51,127 nucleotides of DNA from Candidatus Poribacteria bacterium. Its GTDB lineage: Bacteria; Poribacteria; WGA-4E; WGA-3G. A program made the position numbers and the translations under genes. Location of the stretch: positions 1 to 51,127 of the forward strand of contig JAJEDN010000099.1 of the NCBI GenBank assembly GCA_022821495.1. The letters run 5' to 3'. Below are positions 26,636-35,208 of the stretch, in pieces. The number at the start of each line of letters is the position of its first letter. Within the stretch, counting starts at the first letter, position 1. Below the pieces are notes generated by a model. It searched no databases. It was not told where the DNA came from and saw only the letters and a list, made by a program, of their open reading frames with translations.

Positions 26636-28822
26636 ATGATTATCAGGGTTGACAAAAACTATCGGCAGAAGCGGGATCGTACCGAGCAACAACTCTTCGC
26701 TGTTGTTGAACAAAATACACCAGACTCGGTCAAAACTCCCCTTTTTCCACAAAACGAATCAGAAGCATTCATATTCGATCTCAATAGGGAACTGATTGAG
26801 CGTTTGAATCTCTGGGAATGGTTCAGCAACTATGCGAAGGAGGCACAGGTCTCGACCGCTGGCATCCGGGGTCCGCAGAACATTTTATACCCGTGGGATA
26901 CTCGTTTTCCGATTAATCAGATTGGGATTATCTTAGCAACGCTCGGAAAAAGTCTCGTCGCGAACGAAACTGCAGATGGAAAGTTAGTTGAGAAACTTGC
27001 GGGATGCGAGGTACGCTACAACTCGCAGAAGTACGTTGAGTATATCGCCCGAATCCAAGCCGCACAAGGGATACGCACGTATGTCCCGAAAGGGTTCGGC
27101 ACACTGCCCATCTGGATGGCATCCTTCTTGATTTTTATGCTTGACCTTGACGGTGGCGAGCATGTCACATCAAGCCACTCCGTCAGCACCAAAAATGCGA
27201 CTAAGGATCTCAACAACCAAGGCAGTCAGTACCTCCCCGAAGAATCCATGCGGTTCGTCAACAAGATTGAGGAAATACTCAAGATTGCTGAAACAGACGG
27301 ATACCCGATTCAGTTCAGTGCGATCACCGACGCACATATAGATTTTGAAAGACTGGATGAGCTCCATGACGGCGTGCAGCTTTATGTCGGCTATCTCAAA
27401 AGCGGTGTTGCTACAGATGCCAACCTTAACCTCATTCGTAAAACGAAACCCGCAATCGTTGTGGATTGTGTCGGTGGATGTATGTATCGCCCGATGCGTG
27501 CCATCTTTGAGCGGTTGGGAATTGCTAACTCTGTTCGCTGGCTCCACATCGAGGCTGACCCGCTCTATCACAACATTGGAAAACTGGATCGGAACCCGAA
27601 GACCGGTGAAGCTGAATTTTACGACCTCGGCTGTGATTTTAGTATCCTTGATGTCGTCAAATCCACAGATTATGCAACGAAACTTAAGGCACAACCCATC
27701 GGTACCATCATTGAAGCAACAGACCCCGATGGTGACCGACTTATCGTTTGTGAGATCGAAGACACTTCGCGGGCAGAGACGTTAGAGCACCTCGGTGTCG
27801 ATTTCCTTGATCTCGGTGATGACCGACTCTTGACGATCTACACGCCGAATCAAGCGTTTCTCATGTTAATGGACTTCTACGCCAAGCAGCTCAAAGCCGA
27901 CGCGCTCTGGGAAAACCACCCGCGGTTCATGATAAAGACAACGCCTTCCGCACTCGCTTGGGATCAGTGGGGTGCTGCGAACGATGTTAAGGTTATTAAC
28001 GTGCCTGTTGGTTTCAAAGAAATCGCTGCGATTATGAAAAAGATTGAACGACAGATCGCCGATACACCAGACGCACCAGTCGTTACCCAAGATATCTATG
28101 GCGAAACAATTTCACTCGGCGTGCAGCCGCGACTCATCTTTGCGGGTGAGGAAAGCGGTGGGATGATTACCGGTCCTGAAGCACTCATTCAAAGTCAAGG
28201 CGGGCGCACTGCTATCGCAATGCGTGAGAAGTCAGCAGGCGAATCTATGGTACTCGTCACCGCGCTTGCAGCGCACTGTAAGCAGATGCGTATCCCCCTT
28301 TCTGATTACCTTGCGGCTGTTTTTGCAGAGAGTCAAATCACTGCAACGTGTGACGTGAGAGAAGACATCACGTATTATAATGAATCTGAACCGAATCCTG
28401 AGAAGCTTCGCGCAGCAAAACTTGAAGGCGAAGCGAAACGCGACAAAAACGATCTGTTCTTCCTCGGTATTGCTATCGCGCTTCGCGATGGCAAAATCGA
28501 CTTGGAGCAAGCACGCGCAATTCTTTCAGACGCGCTGCCGAGTTTGGATTTCACGGCACTTGAGGATGTCCAATTTGTCGGTGACGGGAGTTATCTTAAG
28601 TTTCGCGATAAGTTCGTTGAAGTCCGAAAATCCGGCACAGATGCGAAAACCAAAGCTTATGCCTCAGGTGCAGATAAAGACGAATGTCGAAAATTCGCCA
28701 AAGCCTTTGGTGAGGCAAGCGGCGATTTGACTGAACTTTACGAGGAACAAATAGGTCAAAATTACTTAAGGGATGTTGAAGACAGAGCACGGCAGATTTA
28801 TGATGCATTTCAGGCAGGATAG
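26636..28822 (+). CDS. Phosphohexomutase (phosphoglucomutase/phosphomannomutase family)
   Basis: A 728-residue alpha-D-phosphohexomutase, longer than the usual 450-580. The catalytic serine loop is HVTSSHS with Ser180, and the metal-binding loop DPDGDR has D363, D365 and D367. AGEESGGMIT is the sugar-binding loop, and DGSYLKFRDKFVEVRKSGTDAKTKAY is the phosphate-binding C-terminal part. It interconverts sugar 1- and 6-phosphates. The extra residues lie in the N-terminal region and around the last 100. The start lacks a strong ribosome site (AAGG about 13 bases upstream). No neighbour specifies the sugar. Confidence 0.87.
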   Translation: MIIRVDKNYRQKRDRTEQQLFAVVEQNTPDSVKTPLFPQNESEAFIFDLNRELIERLNLWEWFSNYAKEAQVSTAGIRGPQNILYPWDTRFPINQIGIILATLGKSLVANETADGKLVEKLAGCEVRYNSQKYVEYIARIQAAQGIRTYVPKGFGTLPIWMASFLIFMLDLDGGEHVTSSHSVSTKNATKDLNNQGSQYLPEESMRFVNKIEEILKIAETDGYPIQFSAITDAHIDFERLDELHDGVQLYVGYLKSGVATDANLNLIRKTKPAIVVDCVGGCMYRPMRAIFERLGIANSVRWLHIEADPLYHNIGKLDRNPKTGEAEFYDLGCDFSILDVVKSTDYATKLKAQPIGTIIEATDPDGDRLIVCEIEDTSRAETLEHLGVDFLDLGDDRLLTIYTPNQAFLMLMDFYAKQLKADALWENHPRFMIKTTPSALAWDQWGAANDVKVINVPVGFKEIAAIMKKIERQIADTPDAPVVTQDIYGETISLGVQPRLIFAGEESGGMITGPEALIQSQGGRTAIAMREKSAGESMVLVTALAAHCKQMRIPLSDYLAAVFAESQITATCDVREDITYYNESEPNPEKLRAAKLEGEAKRDKNDLFFLGIAIALRDGKIDLEQARAILSDALPSLDFTALEDVQFVGDGSYLKFRDKFVEVRKSGTDAKTKAYASGADKDECRKFAKAFGEASGDLTELYEEQIGQNYLRDVEDRARQIYDAFQAG

Positions 28823-28962
28823 TTACCAGTTATCGGTTAACAGTTTTCAGTTAAGAGCCTTCCGTAACGAATAACGCTATCTTCGCAGTTTTTAGGAAGC
28901 GGAGAATTGTTACAGAAAGTCTCTTGTCTGATAACTGAAAACTGAAAACTGAAAACTACCAA
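28821..28962. repeat. Heptamer-phased inverted repeat, copy 1
   Basis: The left arm has five consecutive 7-mers (AGTTACC AGTTATC GGTTAAC) then AGTTTTC and AGTTAAG, 28821-28855; the right arm has CTGATAA and three CTGAAAA then CTACCAA, 28928-28962. Inner AAGAG and CTCTT also pair. The right arm ends just before the ribosome site of the Ycf48-like gene at 28978. Confidence 0.75.
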
Positions 28963-28977
28963 AAAAGGAGAATTACC

Positions 28978-30072
28978 ATGATCAGAACAGTTATCAGCCT
29001 TTTCGTAACGGTTATCGGTGTTGCGATGCTTTTTTCCTTCGCAACGGTTGCTGATGCGGATTGGACCGTCCTGCGGGAAGATGATATCCTCCGCGGAGAC
29101 GGCATTGACGGAATGTTACAGGATGTCTATTTCATGGATAACCAGAACGGTTTGGTCGTCGGAGACGGTGGCCTAATGTTAGTAACATCGGATGGCGGTA
29201 AAACATGGGAGAAAATGGAAGTTGATATGCGTCCCCCCGGTGCCGGACAAAGACAGGGAGGACCTCCAGGGGGTGGCGGCGGACCGCCTCCGGGTTTCGG
29301 GCGAGGCGGCCCTGCCCCGCTCTATAATATCTACTTTGTCAATGAAAACGTTGGGTATATCACCGGCGGCAGAGGCACTATCCTGAAGACTGAAGACGGC
29401 GGTAAAACATGGGCACGGAAAATGGCGACGAGTGATACCCCTGGACGTGGCGGAAGACGAGGCGGGATACGCGCCAATTTGATGGGGATCCAGATGATTA
29501 GCGAAACAACCGGTTTTATCGCTGGCAGCGAGAACACGATCCTCAAAACAACAGATGGTGGTGAAACTTGGGTCGGCAGCTCAGAACGCGCACGCGTCGG
29601 TGAGACCCGGAACAATCTTGAGAATATCTGGTTCGTTTCACCTACAACGGGTTGGGTCATCGGTTCATTCGGGACACTTCTCCATACCGTTGATGGCGGC
29701 GAAAATTGGGACAAACGCGATCCCGGATTTGATAATAATCTGTTTGGTATCTATTTCATTGATGAAAACACCGGCTGGATTTGTGGACAAGAAAGTTTAA
29801 TCCTGCATACGACGGATGGTGGTGCTACGTGGAATCAGCAGAAAACCGAATCCATTGACGATCTCCACGATATTATCTTCGTTGATGCTATGGTCGGTTG
29901 GGCAGTCGGCGGTTACAACACTATTTTGCATACCTCCGATGGCGGTAAGACATGGACAGCATCAAATATACCCGGTAGCGCGAACCTCAAAGGCGTTCAC
30001 GCAACGGATCCGAACCACTGTTGGACAGTTAACGATTGGGGTGTCATCGCAGGATATAAAACGCAAAAGTAG
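28978..30072 (+). CDS. Secreted Ycf48/BNR-repeat beta-propeller protein
   Basis: A 364-residue protein with a signal peptide (LFVTVIGVAMLFSFATVADA). It has six or seven repeats carrying the TxDGGKTW motif: SDGGKTWEK, EDGGKTWAR, TDGGETWVG, VDGGENWDK, TDGGATWNQ, SDGGKTWTA. This is the Ycf48-like/BNR propeller. A glycine-proline-rich insert (about residues 86-112) separates the first and second repeats. Ycf48 itself assists photosystem II, but no photosynthetic genes are present, so function is unknown and probably extracellular binding. The AAGGAG ribosome site is 8 bases before the ATG. Confidence 0.88.
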   Translation: MIRTVISLFVTVIGVAMLFSFATVADADWTVLREDDILRGDGIDGMLQDVYFMDNQNGLVVGDGGLMLVTSDGGKTWEKMEVDMRPPGAGQRQGGPPGGGGGPPPGFGRGGPAPLYNIYFVNENVGYITGGRGTILKTEDGGKTWARKMATSDTPGRGGRRGGIRANLMGIQMISETTGFIAGSENTILKTTDGGETWVGSSERARVGETRNNLENIWFVSPTTGWVIGSFGTLLHTVDGGENWDKRDPGFDNNLFGIYFIDENTGWICGQESLILHTTDGGATWNQQKTESIDDLHDIIFVDAMVGWAVGGYNTILHTSDGGKTWTASNIPGSANLKGVHATDPNHCWTVNDWGVIAGYKTQK

Positions 30073-30077
30073 TAAGA

Positions 30078-30141
30078 TGGAAGAGACGGAAGGATGGAAG
30101 GTCTTCCCCTACACTTCCAATCTTCCAGTCTTCCAATCCCG
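30078..30141. repeat. GGAAG/CTTCC short-period inverted repeat
   Basis: GGAAG-rich units (GGAAGAGACGGAAGGATGGAAGG) are followed by CTTCCAATCTTCCAGTCTTCC, giving a period of 7-8 bases and facing arms. A related stretch of CTTCC units is at 34037-34070. No coding sense is evident. Confidence 0.5.
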
Positions 30142-30203
30142 CAAACAAACGCATAGGATTTTGCGTCCGTTCTAATTAAAAGATCGTAGAGAAAGGAACA
30201 AGA

Positions 30204-31415
30204 ATGTCAGAACTGAGAAGCCATAAAGTCACGATGCTCGGTACCGGGCTCATCGGTATGTTCTATACGATGACGCTCCATAATCAGCGTGGCACAGACC
30301 GTGTTCACTCTATCTACTCCCGACGTGAAGAACGGGCAACCGCGTTCGCCGAGGAGTGGAACATCCCTCACGCTACAACTGATTTGGCAGAAGCCATTAA
30401 CCACCCTGAGACAGATACTGTTGTCATTGGGTTACCGAACAATTTGCACCTGAAAGCGGTAGAACTCGCAGCAGCGGCAGGCAAAAGTATCCTCTGCACG
30501 AAACCGCTTGGACGTACTGCCGAAGAGGCGAAAACGATGCTGGATATCGTTGAAAACGCTGGTGTGTTTGGCGGTTACCTTGAAGACTTGGTATATCCTC
30601 CGAAAACTTTGAAAGCGTTGGAATCGGTTCAAAACGGTGCGCTCGGCAAAATTTTGTGGGTACGTTCCCGTGAAACACATCCTGGTCCGCACAGCGATTG
30701 GTTCTGGGATCTGGAGCAAGCAGGTGGTGGTGCTATCGTTGATATGGGATGCCACTGCATCGAGATTATCCGAAACTTCGTTGGTAAAAATAACAAGCCG
30801 CTTGAGGTGATGTGCTGGGCAGACACCCTCGTGCATCCGATTGATGCGGAGGACCACGGTATCGCGCTCATCCGATTTGAAAGTGGCGCGATGGGTCAGT
30901 TTGAAGTCGGTTGGGCATTCCGGGGCGGTATGGACTTACGCGATGAGGTTTCTGGCAGTGAAGGGACCATCTGGCTCAACCATTGGCTCCGCACAGGGTA
31001 TGAGATGTTCACGGCTGTTGGACAGGGTGGTTACGTCGCTGAAAAAGCAGAAAGTGATACCGGTTGGCTTTTCCCTGTTGGTGATGAAGTTGCGGAACTC
31101 GGTTACCGCGATATGTTCCTCGATATGTTTAACGCAATCGACGAAGCACGTGAACCGATGGAGACTTTCTACGACGGCTACGTCGTCAATGCTGTCATTG
31201 ATGCGTGCTATAAATCTGCAAAATCTAAGCAGTGGGAAGCCGTTGAGATTGAGGATTGGCGCGGCACGGCTGAAACCACCGATGCGCAAGCAAGCGAGTC
31301 GGATGCTGATGAACGCTATGCCCCTCTCAAGAGTGAACGGATGCCCGATGGCAGAATGAAACGTATCTTCAGGGATCGGGAAACTGGAGAGATTATTGAA
31401 CGAGTAGAAGATTAA
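30204..31415 (+). CDS. Gfo/Idh/MocA family oxidoreductase
   Basis: A 403-residue NAD(P)-dependent oxidoreductase. The Rossmann start MLGTGLIGMFY, the strand TDTVVIGLPNNLHLK, and the conserved CTKPLGRTAEEA (EKP-equivalent) are typical. GGAIVDMGCHCIEIIRN provides the catalytic histidine region of the C-terminal domain. Members oxidise sugars, inositols or amino sugars. The AGAAAGGAAC site precedes the ATG. It is followed 15 bases later by the LamG gene, and both may belong to a transcript with the downstream PhyH oxygenase. Substrate is unknown. Confidence 0.92.
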   Translation: MSELRSHKVTMLGTGLIGMFYTMTLHNQRGTDRVHSIYSRREERATAFAEEWNIPHATTDLAEAINHPETDTVVIGLPNNLHLKAVELAAAAGKSILCTKPLGRTAEEAKTMLDIVENAGVFGGYLEDLVYPPKTLKALESVQNGALGKILWVRSRETHPGPHSDWFWDLEQAGGGAIVDMGCHCIEIIRNFVGKNNKPLEVMCWADTLVHPIDAEDHGIALIRFESGAMGQFEVGWAFRGGMDLRDEVSGSEGTIWLNHWLRTGYEMFTAVGQGGYVAEKAESDTGWLFPVGDEVAELGYRDMFLDMFNAIDEAREPMETFYDGYVVNAVIDACYKSAKSKQWEAVEIEDWRGTAETTDAQASESDADERYAPLKSERMPDGRMKRIFRDRETGEIIERVED

Positions 31416-31430
31416 AAGGAGGCATACGAA

Positions 31431-32192
31431 ATGACTCGAATGCTGACAGTTTTCGCGCTTTTGCTCTGTTTCGGTCTGAGCTGTTTCGCCGCGTTTGAAG
31501 AGGAGACTGTGTTACTATACCTCTTTGATGAAGAGACTGGCGACGAAGCGACAGACCTGTCTGACTTTGAAAATCATGGTGAGATTACCGATGCCGAATG
31601 GACAGAAGGTGGGAAGATAGGTGGCGCATTAGTCTTTGATGGCGCGAGCAGCCTGATTGAAGTACCGCATCATGAAAGCCTCTTTCCCGGCGGCGATGAA
31701 CTCACAATTGAGGCGTGGTTCAAACCGAATACATTTCCAGCTGGGCATCCACCGATTGCAAGAAAAGGCTCCGTTCCTGAAAGCGGCTGGGGTTTTGATA
31801 CACCGGGCGGAAAAATTCGAGGATTCGTTTATACCGCACCCGGCGATCCTGTTGTTGCAAACGGCGCGACACAGATGAAATTGGACACATGGCATCATCT
31901 CGCTATGGTCTACGATGGCGCGGAAATTCGCATCTATCTGGACGGTGAACTGGATGGTGAAGCCCCACGGAAAGGAGACATCAACAAAAACGAAGCCTCA
32001 GTTTGGATCGGTAAGAAAGCGATTGAGAGCGTTTGGCTCGACGGAACGCTTGATGAACTCCGTATCCTCAACATTGCAATCACCGAAGCGCAAATTCAGC
32101 AGGATATGGAAGAAGGTATCACGTTTGCTGTTGAAGTCACAGGAAAACTCACAACGACGTGGGGACGGATTAAATCTGATGTCCACCGTTAG
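31431..32192 (+). CDS. Secreted LamG domain protein
   Basis: A 253-residue protein. A signal peptide (MLTVFALLLCFGLSCFA) is followed by a LamG domain with LLYLFDEETGDEATDLSDFENHG, LTIEAWFKPN, TWHHLAMVYDGAEIRIYLDGELDGE and LDELRILNIAITEAQIQQDMEEG. The last residues VTGKLTTTWGRIK carry a C-terminal motif also seen in the LamG proteins at 5037 and 35209. An AAAGGAGG site precedes the ATG. It is likely a cell-surface or extracellular glycan-binding protein. Ligand is unknown. Confidence 0.9.
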   Translation: MTRMLTVFALLLCFGLSCFAAFEEETVLLYLFDEETGDEATDLSDFENHGEITDAEWTEGGKIGGALVFDGASSLIEVPHHESLFPGGDELTIEAWFKPNTFPAGHPPIARKGSVPESGWGFDTPGGKIRGFVYTAPGDPVVANGATQMKLDTWHHLAMVYDGAEIRIYLDGELDGEAPRKGDINKNEASVWIGKKAIESVWLDGTLDELRILNIAITEAQIQQDMEEGITFAVEVTGKLTTTWGRIKSDVHR

Positions 32193-32210
32193 TAAGTAGG
32201 AGAGCTCACA

Positions 32211-33062
32211 ATGGACACAAGTTGGCTGGAATACTGTGCTACAGAAGAACAACTCAAAGCATTTAATGACGAGGGCTATCTCATTGTCGAGGATGCTATA
32301 AGTTCGGAGATGGTAGACGCGTTGGAAGAAGTTGCTGATCGACTTGATGCGGAAGAACGCGCCAAGACCGGACTGGCACCCCACAAATTGTTATCGAAGT
32401 TCCGCACTGTTATCGAAGACGATATACTACTGGAACTGCTCGACAATAAGAAGGTATTTCCGCTCCTTTGGGATATTCTCGGTTGGAACATTCAACTTTA
32501 TATCTCCCACCTCATCATGTATCCGCCAGAACCTCCCGATACGCCGCGTGTTACCAAAGCCGCGCATTGGCATCAGGATGGCGGCAGACCCGTGCCGGAG
32601 ATGGAACGTCCACACCCACGACTCTCATTGAAGGTCAGTTACTGGTTAAGTGATGTTACCGATCGCGATAACGGCGCGATGCGCATTGTTCCGTGTAGCC
32701 ACAAACTCGATACCCGTCCGCCAAACAGAGACGACGATCCTGATGGTGACCCAGAAGGTGCGATAGATCTGATCGTCAAACGTGGCACGGCGGTGCTATT
32801 CGATCGCCGGATGTGGCATTCCCGCGGCTGGAATTTTTCTGATGTAACTCGGAAAGTTTTGTTTATGGGATATAGCTATCGTTGGTTGCGGGGTTTGGAT
32901 TACAACCTCATGCCGCCCGAAATCCTTGAGAAGTGCGACCCAATTCGGCGGCAGCTCTTAGGCGACGGTGTAGACATTAAAGGCTGGTGGCAACCCACAG
33001 ATGCGGATGTTCCATTGAAGACGTGGATTGCAGAGCATCGAGGAGAGGAATATTTACGATAA
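32211..33062 (+). CDS. Phytanoyl-CoA dioxygenase (PhyH) family oxygenase
   Basis: A 283-residue Fe(II)/2-oxoglutarate oxygenase. H121 and D123 in HWHQDGG and distal H203 in MWHSRGWN fit the iron triad; the Arg in RKVLFMGYSYRW is a candidate 2-oxoglutarate ligand. It has no signal peptide. It shares the fold but little sequence with the PhyH at 254, so they likely differ in substrate. A TAGGAGAGC site precedes the ATG. It closes a plus-strand run that includes the oxidoreductase and LamG genes. Confidence 0.91.
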   Translation: MDTSWLEYCATEEQLKAFNDEGYLIVEDAISSEMVDALEEVADRLDAEERAKTGLAPHKLLSKFRTVIEDDILLELLDNKKVFPLLWDILGWNIQLYISHLIMYPPEPPDTPRVTKAAHWHQDGGRPVPEMERPHPRLSLKVSYWLSDVTDRDNGAMRIVPCSHKLDTRPPNRDDDPDGDPEGAIDLIVKRGTAVLFDRRMWHSRGWNFSDVTRKVLFMGYSYRWLRGLDYNLMPPEILEKCDPIRRQLLGDGVDIKGWWQPTDADVPLKTWIAEHRGEEYLR

Positions 33063-33070
33063 GATGTTTC

Positions 33071-33093
33071 TCTGATGCTTCTTTCATCAGAGT
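33071..33093 (+). terminator. Hairpin terminator after PhyH gene
   Basis: CTCTGATG and CATCAGAG form an 8-bp stem with a 7-base loop, 9 bases after the PhyH stop. The following T run is weak (TATCCTTTATC), so termination is probable rather than certain. Confidence 0.55.
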
Positions 33094-33243
33094 ATCCTTT
33101 ATCGTGAGTCGTTATAGGTATTATACATACTATGTAGTTGATTCAATACCTTGGAGGTGTTCAGCCAACCACAAATTGACTAAAATGTCAGGAAGCCAGA
33201 TGCAATCCTCAATATACATAAATGTCCAAAGTTCCGCTTGTGT

Positions 33244-33966
33244 TTAGTCGTCGGATTCTTCTACCGGTATACGCTTGGACGGATCATACGGGACATATTT
33301 GAGTCCGTTGCGTTTTCCCTCTTCCTCAAGTGCTCTCACATACGCAAAGAATTCATCCAGATTTTTGAATTGAGCACTCAGTTCCGCTTTGATTCGATAG
33401 CACTCTTCAAGAATGGGATCCGTGTATGTTTCAGGATCAAATTCTGGATGTTTTTCAGGAACTTCTTTCATCTGAATGTCCTCCATTAATGCTATAGGTG
33501 TGCAAATGGTTATGGGTTGAAATCCTGCCTCTCGGCAAACCTGATTGATATGTTCACGTTTGTGTTCGTTTACAATATGCTTGTGGTTCCACGATACCAA
33601 ATATTCAACGCTATGTACCGTTGCAATAGCGATATGCTGTGCATCAAATATAGAGCCTTGTGGGACTGCACCGGAATCAAGCAGTTTTTCCACAAGCATA
33701 TCCACATCGGGCGAAACTTCTAATATCGTTAACGACGATACAATTTCAAGCCGTCGCAGTGCTGCGTTCGCATCGCCTTGTCCAATCTCGTCGCGAACTA
33801 TTTCTGAAATAACAAACTCAAACCTATCTGTATAGTCTTCCCACAGTTGCTGGCTTGCTTTTTGTCGGGCTGCTAAGATTGGGTTGTTACTGGGTCTCGC
33901 TACCAAGTAGCTAACAACCGTTGGCTCAATATAGACTCTCGGTTTTATTGTTGCATATTTTAACAC
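33244..33966 (-). CDS. PIN-domain toxin fused to antitoxin-like tail
   Basis: A 240-residue protein. Residues 1-165 are a PIN-type ribonuclease domain: YIEPTVVSYL near the start, FVISEIVRDEIGQGD with acidic residues, GSIFDAQHIAIATVHSVEYLVSWNHKH, and CTPIALM at the end. The remaining 75 residues include TDPILEECYRIKAELSAQFKNLDEFFAYVRALEE, which resembles the small DPIVEEvrkiReeyAarFNyD-type partner usually encoded next to such PIN toxins. An internal ATG at 33471 has GGAGG 8 bases upstream and starts this tail, so a separate antitoxin may also be made. It is a type II toxin-antitoxin pair in one frame. Confidence 0.75.
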   Translation of the reverse strand: MLKYATIKPRVYIEPTVVSYLVARPSNNPILAARQKASQQLWEDYTDRFEFVISEIVRDEIGQGDANAALRRLEIVSSLTILEVSPDVDMLVEKLLDSGAVPQGSIFDAQHIAIATVHSVEYLVSWNHKHIVNEHKREHINQVCREAGFQPITICTPIALMEDIQMKEVPEKHPEFDPETYTDPILEECYRIKAELSAQFKNLDEFFAYVRALEEEGKRNGLKYVPYDPSKRIPVEESDD

Positions 33967-34036
33967 GAAATACTGCTTCTTTCAAATCAAACTTCTGACA
34001 TAGTAAAAGCATAGAAGAATGTCAGATTAGGGAGAT

Positions 34037-34070
34037 TCCTCTTCCATCCTTCCATTCTTCCATCCAAAAC
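34037..34070. repeat. CTTCC short-period repeat
   Basis: Repeated CTTCCATC/CTTCCATT units lie between the PIN-fusion and sialidase genes. They resemble the arm of the repeat at 30078-30141. No coding function is seen. Confidence 0.4.
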
Positions 34071-34080
34071 TAAGATCGCA

Positions 34081-35148
34081 TCACACCAACGCATCTGCTC
34101 CATCCGTCAGCCACGCCAAATCGAATTTTGCGAACGATAGCGTCTCGTAAGCACCATTCTCTCCACGCTCATAAAGACAACAGATATTCATATCCGAGTC
34201 AATACAGAGATCCGAATACGCCGCAGGTCCCGCGTGCAAGACTTTACCACTGCTCCAACTTTTGCATTCGTCATAACTGATACGAATCGTCATACGCTCA
34301 CGACTCTCACTGGCGGGATTAGAGAACAAAATACGGTTCTTGTCGTGCTGATTCGCATCTGTATACCGCACCATACTCGCCTGACAGATCGGTTCGACGA
34401 GGTCTTCTTCATAACCGAATTCTGTGAATGTATCGCCACTGTCGCTGCTTCGCGCATAGGCGCGCCGCTTCGGTGCGACATAGTTCCGGCAATTAAAATA
34501 GAGTTCCTCATCCACCGTCTCAACGACAACAGATTCATTGGTTCCGGGTTGTGCTTTGCCTGCCATCCGCCATGTCTCACCGCGATCATCGCTGACAATC
34601 AGGTGTGAATAGCCGTATTGCGCGTAGTCCCGTTCGTTGCCGAGCACATGGTCGCACGGGATTACCAATCTACCGTTTGCGAGTTGAATCCCGTGACAGG
34701 GACCGGTTGCATACCACGTCCACGTCTCATCTTTCGTTGTGGCTGTGATTTCTCTCGGTTCCGCCCAAGTTTCGCCGTCATCGGTGCTGGAAGTTACCCA
34801 AACGGTACGTGGTGCTTCTCCTGCGACAATTTTCCCCTCCGCACCATCCGCGAGATTCTTGCAGAAAAGGAGCCAGATTGTGCCTGAATCACGATCAACG
34901 ACCGGCGCAGGGTTACCGTCCGTGTCGGTGCCAGTGGAGACAGCGATTTGCATCGGTTGCCAATTCTCACCGTTGTCAAAACTCCGTTTCAAGACAATAT
35001 CAATATCTCCTGAGTCACCACCACCGTGTCGTCTACCTTCACAGAAGGCTAACAGCGTTCCTTGATTTGATCGGACAAGCGCGGGGATCCGGAACGTGTG
35101 GTATCCTTCTGTCCTTGCCGTAAAAAGTGGACGCTCTATTTGGTGCAT
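34081..35148 (-). CDS. Sialidase/BNR-repeat hydrolase (GH33-like)
   Basis: The start at 35148 is chosen because GGGAGACG lies upstream; a longer frame begins at 35190. The 355-residue protein has the FRIP motif (TFRIPALV) that supplies the catalytic-triad arginine, an EGRRHGGGDSGDIDIV segment, and several Asp boxes: SFDNGENW, STDDGETW, SDDRGETW, SSDSGDTF. This fits exo-alpha-sialidase, releasing sialic acids from glycans. No signal peptide is visible, so location is unclear. With the sulfatase and LamG proteins it suggests host-glycan use. Confidence 0.88.
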   Translation of the reverse strand: MHQIERPLFTARTEGYHTFRIPALVRSNQGTLLAFCEGRRHGGGDSGDIDIVLKRSFDNGENWQPMQIAVSTGTDTDGNPAPVVDRDSGTIWLLFCKNLADGAEGKIVAGEAPRTVWVTSSTDDGETWAEPREITATTKDETWTWYATGPCHGIQLANGRLVIPCDHVLGNERDYAQYGYSHLIVSDDRGETWRMAGKAQPGTNESVVVETVDEELYFNCRNYVAPKRRAYARSSDSGDTFTEFGYEEDLVEPICQASMVRYTDANQHDKNRILFSNPASESRERMTIRISYDECKSWSSGKVLHAGPAAYSDLCIDSDMNICCLYERGENGAYETLSFAKFDLAWLTDGADALV

Positions 35149-35208
35149 GCTTATCGTCTCCCGTGAATAGGGACGGATGTTAACCAACAACCGTTCCGGC
35201 AGTGATTA

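Noticed and set aside
28978..30072. Photosystem II assembly factor
   Set aside because: The Ycf48-like repeats are shared by many secreted propellers and no photosynthesis genes are present.
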